The notes below the pieces were generated by a model that was given only the letters and a program-made list of their open reading frames with translations, had not been told where the DNA came from and ran no database searches. DNA of 10,886 nt from an uncultured Bacilli bacterium (GTDB lineage: Bacteria; Bacillota_I; Bacilli_A; RF39; UBA660): assembly GCA_949746915.1 (NCBI GenBank), contig CATKEA010000132.1, forward strand, positions 1 through 10,886, given 5' to 3'. Positions 1 through 5,639 of the stretch are shown here, one piece after another. Numbering within the stretch: position 1 is the first letter of the stretch; every line of letters begins with the position of its first letter. Made by a program: the position numbers and the translations under genes.

Positions 1-485
1 AATAAACTAGGATAAATATATAAAAATAAATTATTAGACCTTTGTTTTACAAATATATCAACACAAAGTTCTCTTAAGTCATTACAAATAATTAATGCTT
101 CTTCATTAAACTTCATGATATTATCAACAAACTCTAAACTTGGAATAGTTGGAACACCAGCAGTTAGATTCATCTCTTCTTCTGTTATATCAGTAGCAAT
201 TTTTATTGAAAATAATTTTTCAGTAAGCTTCTCTATAGGAAGAGTAAATTCTGTTACAAATATCTGATAATCCAAAGCCTTTTGTGACACATTACCATTA
301 GAATACTCAACAAGAAGTCTTCCCAATTCCTCACATCTTAAAGCTATAGCCATAGCTCTATCACTATACTCACTATTACTTTCTAAAGATGCTAATTGAA
401 TAGTTGCACAAAACTCTCTTAAAGTACGTAGAAAATATAAATTAATATTAACTGATTGTCCAACAAAACTAATATCATCTAACAT
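1..485 (-). CDS. DUF2935-like all-helical protein, C-terminal part beyond window edge
   Basis: An ATG at 483-485 opens a frame of 161 codons with no stop before the left edge, so the 3' end is missing. A Shine-Dalgarno sequence GGTAGAGGTG (491-500) lies five bases upstream and fixes the start. The protein begins MLDDISFVGQSVNINLYFLR and looks entirely helical, with no signal peptide or membrane segment. The order of motifs (an N-terminal 'xNLYFLRxLREF' helix, then 'YSNGNVSQKALDYQ', then 'IKIATDITEEEMNLTAG') resembles what I remember of clostridial DUF2935 proteins, which are helical-bundle proteins of unknown function, often about 270 residues with two related halves. That match is from memory and is not a search result. 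The visible part has no histidine, so metal binding cannot be claimed. An intrinsic terminator 50 bases upstream separates it from ymcA. Confidence 0.75.
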   Translation of the reverse strand, partial: MLDDISFVGQSVNINLYFLRTLREFCATIQLASLESNSEYSDRAMAIALRCEELGRLLVEYSNGNVSQKALDYQIFVTEFTLPIEKLTEKLFSIKIATDITEEEMNLTAGVPTIPSLEFVDNIMKFNEEALIICNDLRELCVDIFVKQRSNNLFLYIYPSL

Positions 486-531
486 ATAAACACCTCTACC
501 ATATATTATGACTATTATTAAGTTTAGCAAC

Positions 532-557
532 AAAAAAGAGAACCTAATCGTTCTCTT
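532..557 (-). terminator. Intrinsic terminator upstream of the DUF2935-like gene
   Basis: On the minus strand an 8-bp stem AAGAGAAC/GTTCTCTT (550-557 with 536-543) closes a six-base loop and runs directly into six T residues. It is the most GC-containing hairpin in the gap. It lies about 310 bases past the terminator of ymcA and 50 bases before the next start codon, so it may end a separate small transcript or act as an attenuator. Confidence 0.75.
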
Positions 558-819
558 CGGGAATAAGTTAAGTATATTTTTTATTTTTTTACTTATAATA
601 TCATCCTCCAATCATATTTATAAGTTTCGTTTTATGTTCAAAAAAGTTTAATAGTAGGTCTTTTTTATAAGTTTTGGTAAGAGTAAGTTTATTATATAAG
701 AGTGTTTTATATTTTGGTAGTTCTATATAAAATATTTGTTAATCACAATCTAATCTTTTTCTTTTTCTAATCTATCATCTCCTTTTGACAATTTAATTGT
801 ATAAAATAATTAACGACAA

Positions 820-825
820 ATTATA
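820..825 (-). promoter_or_regulatory. Candidate -10 element (TATAAT) in the ymcA-DUF2935 gap
   Basis: A perfect TATAAT lies on the minus strand just past the ymcA terminator. The position 17 bases upstream holds no good -35 (TCATAA), and TATAAT is common by chance in DNA this AT-rich. It is listed because it is the best-placed start for a transcript that would end at the 532-557 terminator or continue into the DUF2935 gene. Confidence 0.3.
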
Positions 826-846
826 GGAAAATTATGGGAAATTATG

Positions 847-879
847 AAAAAAATAGTATAACTTACTATTATACTATTT
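847..879 (-). terminator. Intrinsic terminator overlapping the ymcA stop codon
   Basis: On the minus strand the arm AAATAGTAT (871-879) pairs perfectly with ATACTATTT (851-859) around an 11-base loop. The stem runs into seven T residues (847-853). The TAG stop codon of ymcA (874-876) lies within the upstream arm, so the miaB-ymcA transcript ends almost at the end of translation. Confidence 0.75.
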
Positions 880-1224
880 AACTTTATCATTTATGATTTT
901 CTCAATAAAAAATTTCACTTGTTGGAATACTTCATTTACCTCTTCTTGTGTATTAATAAACTCATTATATAAAGGAATTGCATATAAAGACTTAACTATC
1001 TCATTCAAAGTATTAGAAACATCTGTAGTATCCTTTTTTTCATATTCCAATAAAACAAGTTTCTTTTGTAAACTTTTCACATCACTTATTAAAACCATAA
1101 TTTCCTTATTTTTAGAAATATCATCTTTCAACATTTGATATTTTCGATAATTAGAATCACATTTTATCAAATCTACTATCTCATCTACTTTTTCTAAAAT
1201 ATCATCAACCAATATATTTTCCAT
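874..1224 (-). CDS. ymcA: YmcA/RicA, YlbF-YmcA family regulator of RNA processing
   Basis: This 116-residue, helical and charged protein belongs to the YlbF/YmcA (Com_YlbF) family. The stretch from about 46 to 112, with 'SDVKSLQKKLVLLEYEKK' and 'IPLYNEFINTQEEVNEV', follows the pattern I recall for Bacillus subtilis YmcA. There YmcA (RicA), YlbF (RicF) and YaaT (RicT) form the cytosolic Ric complex, which assists RNase Y in mRNA maturation and affects biofilm, competence and sporulation. Its place directly after miaB matches the ymcB-ymcA order of Bacillus. The ATG lies inside the end of miaB (20-base overlap), with GGAG five bases upstream, so translation is probably coupled. It is shorter than the roughly 143-residue Bacillus protein: the C-terminal tail is absent and only one cysteine (Cys22) remains. 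Naming it ymcA instead of ylbF rests on the synteny. Confidence 0.85.
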   Translation of the reverse strand: MENILVDDILEKVDEIVDLIKCDSNYRKYQMLKDDISKNKEIMVLISDVKSLQKKLVLLEYEKKDTTDVSNTLNEIVKSLYAIPLYNEFINTQEEVNEVFQQVKFFIEKIINDKVK

Positions 1225-2620
1225 CTAAACTCCAAGTTTTAGCTTCTTCTACCTTAACATTAACAATCTGTCCAACCAGACTTTCATCTCCATCAAAATT
1301 AATAAGCTTATTAGTATCTGTATATCCATATAAACCAGCTTTTCTTCCACTAGCCATACCTTCTACTAAAACAGGAACAACTTCACCAATCAATTTTTTA
1401 TTATTTTCTAAAAAATACTTATTAACCATCTCATTTAAACGATAAAGTCTCTCTTCTTTCTCTGTTATATCTACATTATCTTCAAGTCTACATGCAGCAG
1501 TTCCTTCTCTTTTTGAAAATATAAAAGTAAAAGCATTATCATAACGACACTTTTCCACTAAATCCAAAGTATCCTGAAAATCCTCTTCTGTCTCTCCTGG
1601 AAAACCAACAATTATATCAGTCGAAATACTAACATTACGAATTTTATCTTTTATTGTATTAAACAACTTTAAATAATCTTCCTTAGTATATCTTCTACCC
1701 ATTAACTTTAAAATTCTGCTACTACCAGACTGGACAGGTAAATGAATGCTAGGCATAATATTATCATACTTACTAATTACCTCTATCATAGAATCAGTAA
1801 AATCCCATGGATGACTAGTCATAAATCTTACTCTTGGAATTCCTGTTAAAGCAACATCTCTAAGTAAATCTTCCATTCCATATTCTATTTCTAGATCTTT
1901 ACCGTAAGCATTTACATTCTGTCCAAGTAAAGTAACTTCCATACATCCATTATTTTTAAGCTCTATTACTTCTTTTATAATATCATCTTTATCTCTACTT
2001 CTTTGTTTTCCTCTAGTAAATGGAACTATACAATAAGTACAAAACTTATCACAACCATACATTATATTAACATATGCTTTATATGAATGTTCTCTCTTTA
2101 CTGGGATACCTTCAACAATATTTCCTTCTTTACTATAAACTTCTATTTCCAAATGTTTGCTCTTCAATGACTCATCTAAAATATATGGAAGTCTATGAAT
2201 ATTATGAGTTCCAAAAACAAAATTAACCCATTTATACTTTTCTAAAAGGCGGTTAACAACACCTTCTTCTTGTGCCATACATCCACATAATCCAACTATT
2301 ATATCAGGCCTTTCTTCCTTTAAATGTTTAAGTCTACCTAACATACCAAAAGCCTTATTATGAGCATTTTCCCTAATTGAACAAGTATTTAAAATTATCA
2401 AATCACTATTCTTATAATCATCTGCTTCACTAAAACTCATTTCTTCTAACATCGCCTTCAAGTTCTCAGTATCATGCTCATTCATCTGACAACCATAAGT
2501 TTTTATAAAATAAGTTTTTCCTACACCAATAGTTTTCATACTATCATCTAAGTTATATTCTTCACGCAAAGTAACATTCTTAGTTCTCTTTTTTGCTTCA
2601 CTATAATTTGGTAATATCAT
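1205..2620 (-). CDS. miaB: tRNA-2-methylthio-N6-dimethylallyladenosine synthase MiaB
   Basis: This radical SAM methylthiotransferase adds a methylthio group at C2 of i6A37 in tRNAs reading UNN codons. The 471 residues match the family length. The N-terminal UPF0004 domain (about 35-150) holds Cys44 (TYGCQMNEHD), Cys80 (LNTCSIRENA) and Cys114 (LCGCMAQ), the expected ligands of the auxiliary 4Fe-4S cluster. The radical SAM core starts with Cys190, Cys194 and Cys197 in YGCDKFCTYCIVPFTRG, followed by LLGQNVNAYG, which is typical of MiaB. A TRAM tRNA-binding domain occupies roughly the last 65 residues (KLIGEVVPVLVEG onward). The ATG has GAGGG six bases upstream, and a TATAAT box lies about 25 bases upstream. 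It is the first gene of a two-gene unit with ymcA and ends in TGA. All key cysteines are present, and I see nothing broken. Confidence 0.97.
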   Translation of the reverse strand: MILPNYSEAKKRTKNVTLREEYNLDDSMKTIGVGKTYFIKTYGCQMNEHDTENLKAMLEEMSFSEADDYKNSDLIILNTCSIRENAHNKAFGMLGRLKHLKEERPDIIVGLCGCMAQEEGVVNRLLEKYKWVNFVFGTHNIHRLPYILDESLKSKHLEIEVYSKEGNIVEGIPVKREHSYKAYVNIMYGCDKFCTYCIVPFTRGKQRSRDKDDIIKEVIELKNNGCMEVTLLGQNVNAYGKDLEIEYGMEDLLRDVALTGIPRVRFMTSHPWDFTDSMIEVISKYDNIMPSIHLPVQSGSSRILKLMGRRYTKEDYLKLFNTIKDKIRNVSISTDIIVGFPGETEEDFQDTLDLVEKCRYDNAFTFIFSKREGTAACRLEDNVDITEKEERLYRLNEMVNKYFLENNKKLIGEVVPVLVEGMASGRKAGLYGYTDTNKLINFDGDESLVGQIVNVKVEEAKTWSLDGKYIG

Positions 2621-2644
2621 ACTTATCCCTCATTTCAAGTATTT

Positions 2645-2650
2645 ATTATA
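2645..2650 (-). promoter_or_regulatory. Probable -10 element of the miaB-ymcA promoter
   Basis: A TATAAT on the minus strand predicts a transcript start near 2638, leaving a leader of about 18 nt that carries the GAGGG ribosome site of miaB. The -35 region 17 bases upstream (TAGTAA) is poor. It lies just past the terminator of the preceding ankyrin-like gene, which supports independent transcription. Confidence 0.55.
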
Positions 2651-2688
2651 CTAAAAATTTAACAATATTACTAGTACATATTTAAAAC

Positions 2689-2714
2689 AAAAAAACAATA
2701 CCAATTAGGCATTG
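2689..2714 (-). terminator. Intrinsic terminator overlapping the ankyrin-gene stop codon
   Basis: On the minus strand CAATGCC (2708-2714) pairs with GGTATTG (2696-2702), with one G-U pair, around a five-base loop. Seven T residues follow (2689-2695). The TAA stop (2705-2707) lies in the loop and the edge of the stem. Confidence 0.85.
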
Positions 2715-3400
2715 CTTTCCTTAAGTAGACCATTAATAACCTGATCTAAACTATTAAGACTATCTTTAAATAACTCATCTTTTATATAATCATAATTATT
2801 CTTTATAAACTCAACTAACTTTTCCATTCTAGGTAAAAGATTTTTATCTTCTAAACTCTCGATTATTATATTTAAGTTAGTTAACTTTGAATACTTCCCG
2901 TAATTATTACTCTTTACATAAGTATTATATAGATTCTTAAAAGAAATTATATCAATATTATCAAATCTCTCATCTTCTAATACTTTAACTGTAGTATACA
3001 TATATTTCTCATTAATTGACTTATCTAAAATTGTCTCACCTTTATTATTTTTTATATTAGGAATAAAATTTTTATTCTTTTTTAATTTAGTAATAATATC
3101 AATCACATTTACATAATTGATAGATACAAGTTGATGGGCAAATGTATTACCATCAACATTTTGATGATTAACATCCCAATCTTTATTAGACATATGACGT
3201 AAAACTACATCATAAGCACCGTGTTTTAATAATCTTGTTAAAATATCATTGCCAGAATCATCTGTAAGATTAATATCAACAAGTTTTTTCTTAAGTATCT
3301 TATCTACTAATTCTACATGTCCTTCTCTTATAAGTTCGAATACCAGGTCTGGCTCCTCACTAGCCGCCTTAATTGCCTTGCTTTCATCATAAAAACTCAT
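2705..3400 (-). CDS. Small ankyrin-repeat-like protein
   Basis: This 231-residue cytosolic protein has no signal peptide or membrane segment. Residues about 15-150 contain degenerate ankyrin-type units of roughly 33 residues: 'LVFELIREGHVELVDKILKKKLVDINLTDDSGNDILTRLLKHG', then 'WDVNHQNVDGNTFAHQLVSINYVNVI', then 'FIPNIKNNKGETILDKSI'. They share the N..D..G.T/D..L pattern of the ankyrin turn-helix. The C-terminal third is helical, rich in Lys, Asn and Leu, and unrecognised. Ankyrin repeats mediate protein-protein contacts, and the partner is unknown. A longer frame opens at a GTG (3410-3412), but that GTG is part of the AGAGGTG ribosome site (3410-3416) serving the ATG at 3398-3400, so the ATG start is chosen. 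The gene stands alone, with its own strong promoter and its own terminator. Confidence 0.8.
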   Translation of the reverse strand: MSFYDESKAIKAASEEPDLVFELIREGHVELVDKILKKKLVDINLTDDSGNDILTRLLKHGAYDVVLRHMSNKDWDVNHQNVDGNTFAHQLVSINYVNVIDIITKLKKNKNFIPNIKNNKGETILDKSINEKYMYTTVKVLEDERFDNIDIISFKNLYNTYVKSNNYGKYSKLTNLNIIIESLEDKNLLPRMEKLVEFIKNNYDYIKDELFKDSLNSLDQVINGLLKESNA

Positions 3401-3409
3401 TTTTTTAAA

Positions 3410-3416
3410 CACCTCT
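3410..3416 (-). promoter_or_regulatory. Ribosome binding site that decides the ankyrin-gene start
   Basis: AGAGGTG lies nine bases before the ATG at 3398-3400. It overlaps the competing GTG at 3410-3412, which itself has no Shine-Dalgarno site upstream. Confidence 0.7.
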
Positions 3417-3438
3417 TATTTCAACGGGACAATTCAAT

Positions 3439-3467
3439 ATTTTAGCAGAAGCAAATTAGTTTGTCAA
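3439..3467 (-). promoter_or_regulatory. Strong sigma-A type promoter of the ankyrin-like gene
   Basis: On the minus strand a perfect TTGACA (3462-3467) is followed by exactly 17 bases and TAAAAT (3439-3444). A TG one base before the -10 makes an extended -10. The predicted start is near 3432, giving a leader of about 32 nt. This is the closest match to the housekeeping consensus in the window. A perfect 10-bp palindrome CAATTAATTG (3491-3500) sits about 25 bases upstream of the -35 and could be a regulator site, though AT-rich palindromes arise by chance. Confidence 0.85.
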
Positions 3468-3587
3468 ACAATTAAACACCTATAGATTATCAATTAATTG
3501 ACCAAACTATGTAACAATTAACAAAAAATTTACCAATAAATTTAATGTTTTATATTAATATAATGTGTAAAAATAAAAATTTTAATC

Positions 3588-3612
3588 AAAAAAAGAAAAG
3601 TATTAAACTTTT
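3588..3612 (-). terminator. Weak AT-only terminator after the GH13 gene
   Basis: On the minus strand AAAAGT (3607-3612) pairs with ACTTTT (3596-3601) around a five-base loop. One C and then seven T residues (3588-3594) follow. The stem holds only one G-C pair, so it may be leaky. It overlaps the TAA stop of the GH13 gene. Confidence 0.5.
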
Positions 3613-4531
3613 ACATTTCTTTTCGATATGCTCCACGACAAAATCTATTTGCATTTTTAACGATATCCATTTTCCACTGACTATCCCAAGGTCTAGCAAA
3701 AAACAATGTATTATCATATTGTGACGAAAGATTTTCATAATAACTAGCCGCCTCTCTAGCTGTTATATTACGTGTTGTTCCAATAGCACCCTCTCCGTAA
3801 AAAGTATCATGACTTTCACCAAAAATAATACTATTACTATTATCCCTAGCATAATTTCCAGTTAAAACCATCGCAAAGCGTCCATATTTTTCTAAAAAAT
3901 CATCTGGTTCATACAATATCTCAACATAATTAATCAAATCCTGTCTTTTTAAACTACTAAGCACACGAGGAAAAAAATCACACCCTTCCTCTGGTAAAGC
4001 AATACTTTTAGCAGAATCGAATCTAAAACCATCAACTCCACAATCAATCAAAGAATTCAAAAAATCAATAATCATATCCTGAACCTCATGATTATCAACA
4101 CGAAGACCAGGTAAACCATTATTATAATTAATTACCTCATATCTATTATGCCAATTATAAATCTGTTTCTTCTCCTTCCAAAAGTCACTTCTACTTACCA
4201 AACGACTACTAACTCTTTCATGAGGTTCAAAAGTACCAGCTGCTTTTTCAGCCATATGAGTTACTATAACATCTGAAATGGTTTTTATATCAAACCTTCT
4301 AGCTCTCTCACACAAAGATATTAAGTCCTCTTTAGTACCATACTGATTTCCAATCGAAAGATCGCAAGGTTGGTAACTCATCCACCATTTCAAATCAGCA
4401 AGACTGAGATCTTCTTTTAAGGGCTGAATAGGATTTATTTGGATTGCATCAAATCCCTGACTTTTAGCAATCTTCATAACATCCTCTGTAATATCATTCA
4501 AGGGCCACTGTAATAAATGCAATATTCTCAT
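3611..4531 (-). CDS. Short cytosolic alpha-amylase-family (GH13) glycoside hydrolase
   Basis: The 306 residues form a GH13 TIM barrel with all four classical regions: region I SDVIVTH (Asp87, His92), region II GFRFDSAK (Asp172, the expected nucleophile), region III VEILYEP (Glu204, the expected acid/base) and region IV FGESHDT (Asp242, the transition-state stabiliser). The first strand 'ILHLLQWPLNDI', 'GFDAIQINPIQP' and 'YQPCDLSIGNQYGTKEDL' are alpha-amylase-like. It probably hydrolyses or rearranges internal alpha-1,4 glucans or oligosaccharides in the cytosol, since no signal peptide is present. It ends soon after the barrel, without the C-terminal beta-sandwich, so it is clearly shorter than typical alpha-amylases (usually above 400 residues). 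The start is the ATG with AAGGAG seven bases upstream; the longer frame back to 4552 lacks a ribosome site. It is monocistronic. The exact substrate is unknown. Confidence 0.88.
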   Translation of the reverse strand: MRILHLLQWPLNDITEDVMKIAKSQGFDAIQINPIQPLKEDLSLADLKWWMSYQPCDLSIGNQYGTKEDLISLCERARRFDIKTISDVIVTHMAEKAAGTFEPHERVSSRLVSRSDFWKEKKQIYNWHNRYEVINYNNGLPGLRVDNHEVQDMIIDFLNSLIDCGVDGFRFDSAKSIALPEEGCDFFPRVLSSLKRQDLINYVEILYEPDDFLEKYGRFAMVLTGNYARDNSNSIIFGESHDTFYGEGAIGTTRNITAREAASYYENLSSQYDNTLFFARPWDSQWKMDIVKNANRFCRGAYRKEM

Positions 4532-4538
4532 ATAAAAA

Positions 4539-4544
4539 CTCCTT
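4539..4544 (-). promoter_or_regulatory. Ribosome binding site that decides the GH13 start
   Basis: AAGGAG lies seven bases before the ATG at 4529-4531. This makes the upstream in-frame start near 4552 unlikely and removes seven residues from the longest reading. Confidence 0.8.
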
Positions 4545-4564
4545 ACTAACATTTCTATACTCTA

Positions 4565-4593
4565 ATTATATCAGATAAACAATGAAAAAAGTC
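4565..4593 (-). promoter_or_regulatory. Extended -10 promoter of the GH13 gene
   Basis: TATAAT (4565-4570 on the minus strand) is preceded by TGA (4571-4573), a TGn extended -10. The position 17 bases further up holds GACTTT (4588-4593), a weak -35. The predicted transcript start is near 4558. A-tracts lie directly upstream. Confidence 0.7.
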
Positions 4594-4594
4594 G

Positions 4595-4624
4595 TTTTTT
4601 ACACTATTTTTTACACCATTTTTT
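4595..4624. repeat. 2.5 copies of a 12-bp T/A-tract repeat upstream of the GH13 promoter
   Basis: On the plus strand the unit TTTTTTACACTA is repeated with one change (T to C) and then a third six-T run, giving homopolymer tracts at 4595-4600, 4607-4612 and 4619-4624. Read with the GH13 promoter, these are A-tracts about 40, 52 and 64 bases before the predicted transcript start, where an UP element for the RNA polymerase alpha subunit or bent DNA would lie. Confidence 0.6.
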
Positions 4625-4627
4625 GCC

Positions 4628-4655
4628 AAAAAAAGCACTATTATAAATAGCACTT
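4628..4655 (-). terminator. Terminator of the five-gene glycosyltransferase operon
   Basis: On the minus strand AAGTGCTATT (4646-4655) pairs over ten positions with AATAGTGCTT (4633-4642) around a three-base loop. Two adjacent G-U pairs are included, and the overall T run is seven (4628-4634). On the plus strand these two positions would be A-C mismatches, so the hairpin works only in the minus direction. Confidence 0.8.
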
Positions 4656-4664
4656 AAAACTTAA

Positions 4665-5630
4665 CTAATTTTTTTGATTTTGACTCTGTTTTTTTAAGTC
4701 TTTTTCAGTCTCTTTTACAATGTAAATTGGTCTTCTTTTTGTCTCTAAATATGTCTTAGCCAAATACTCTCCAATTATTCCTGTACAAAATAGTTGTATT
4801 CCTCCAACCATAAACACAATACAAACCATACTAGGCCATCCTCCAACTGGATCACCCCAAATCAAGGTTTTAACAATAATAACAACTATCATAATAAAAG
4901 CTATAAAACAAAAAAGAATTCCTATTAAAGCCGAAAAAACTAATGGTACTGTTGAAAATCCAACGATACCTTCTATTGCATAAGCAAATAACTTAAAAAA
5001 ATTAAACTTTGAAACACCAGCTTGACGATCAATATTCTCAAATTCAATCCACTTTGTCTTAAAACCAACAAACTCAAATAATCCCTTAGAATAACGATTA
5101 TACTCTTTCATTGAAATAATAGCATCAACCATTTGCCTAGACATTAAACGAAAGTCTCTTGCTCCAGCAACCATACTTGTTTTTGACAATTTTCCAATAA
5201 TACCATAAAACCACTTGGTAAATAGTTTTCTAAAAAAAGAATAACCATTTCGACTTGTACTTTTAGTAGCACAACAATCATATTCACCAGATTCCAATGT
5301 ATCAAACATCTCTTTAAGTAACGCTGGTGGATCTTGTAAATCAGCATCCATCATCGTAACATAGTCTCCTGTAGCATTTTCAAGACCAGCAAACATTCCT
5401 GCTTCCTTACCAAAATTACGAGAAAAAGAAATATATCTAACACGCTTATCCTTACGAGCTAAATCTTTAATAATTTCCAGCGTATTATCGAAAGAACCAT
5501 CATTTACAAATAAAAACTCGAACTCAGCTTCCTTACTCATTTCCTTTGAAATTTTATCAACTTCTGGATAAAAAAGTGGCAATGACTCACTCTCATTATA
5601 ACAAGGTACTACAAGTGTAATTTTTTTCAT
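4665..5630 (-). CDS. GtrB/CsbB-type polyprenyl-phosphate glycosyltransferase (GT2), copy 2
   Basis: This 321-residue membrane GT2 enzyme is of the DPM1/GtrB/CsbB type, which moves a sugar from a nucleotide donor to polyprenyl phosphate on the inner face of the membrane. The GT-A domain (about 1-215) starts with ITLVVPCYNESESLP and has FVNDGSFDNT (42-50), the DxD motif in MDADLQDPP (Asp95, Asp97) and the acceptor-loop region 'NRYSKGLFEFVGFKT'. Two hydrophobic segments follow (about 223-255 and 265-290), then the family's end signature GIIGEYLAKTYLETKRRPIYIV. The ATG has TAGGGA upstream, overlapping the stop of the preceding gene, with a gap of nine bases. It is the last gene of the operon. The sugar (glucose, GlcNAc or other) cannot be read from sequence. 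It is paralogous to its upstream neighbour. Confidence 0.92.
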   Translation of the reverse strand: MKKITLVVPCYNESESLPLFYPEVDKISKEMSKEAEFEFLFVNDGSFDNTLEIIKDLARKDKRVRYISFSRNFGKEAGMFAGLENATGDYVTMMDADLQDPPALLKEMFDTLESGEYDCCATKSTSRNGYSFFRKLFTKWFYGIIGKLSKTSMVAGARDFRLMSRQMVDAIISMKEYNRYSKGLFEFVGFKTKWIEFENIDRQAGVSKFNFFKLFAYAIEGIVGFSTVPLVFSALIGILFCFIAFIMIVVIIVKTLIWGDPVGGWPSMVCIVFMVGGIQLFCTGIIGEYLAKTYLETKRRPIYIVKETEKDLKKQSQNQKN

Positions 5631-5639
5631 AACAAATCC

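Larger units (their letters stand above)
486..873. other. 388-bp gap with no convincing gene; possible leader or RNA on the minus strand
   Basis: No normal ORF longer than a few codons starts here on either strand. The minus strand carries two good Shine-Dalgarno motifs, AAAAGGAG (779-786) and GGAGG (605-609). Each is followed by an ATG that hits a stop within three codons (ATG-ATA-GAT-TAG and ATG-ATA-TTA-TAA). A TATAAT hexamer (minus, 820-825) could start a transcript near 813, and a strong intrinsic terminator (532-557) could end it, giving an RNA of about 280 nt. Possible readings are an attenuated 5' leader of the DUF2935 gene, a small RNA, or the remains of a decayed small gene. No T-box, tRNA or known riboswitch consensus is recognisable. 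Confidence 0.4.

Noticed and set aside
785-810. TTGACA followed by TATAAA on the plus strand
   Set aside because: The two hexamers are only nine bases apart, no -10 fits at 16-18 bases, and there is no plus-strand gene to serve.
893-1138. 81-codon plus-strand frame
   Set aside because: It lies wholly antisense to ymcA, has no ribosome site upstream, and its Phe/Ser/Leu-rich composition is the mirror of a Lys/Glu-rich gene.
3491-3500. CAATTAATTG palindrome as a defined operator
   Set aside because: It is a perfect palindrome but only 10 bp long and almost all A/T in a very AT-rich region, so it is kept as a remark and not as a called site.
5144-5347. 67-codon minus-strand frame
   Set aside because: It sits inside the second GtrB-type gene in another frame. 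The GT2 motifs in the main frame are unmistakable.
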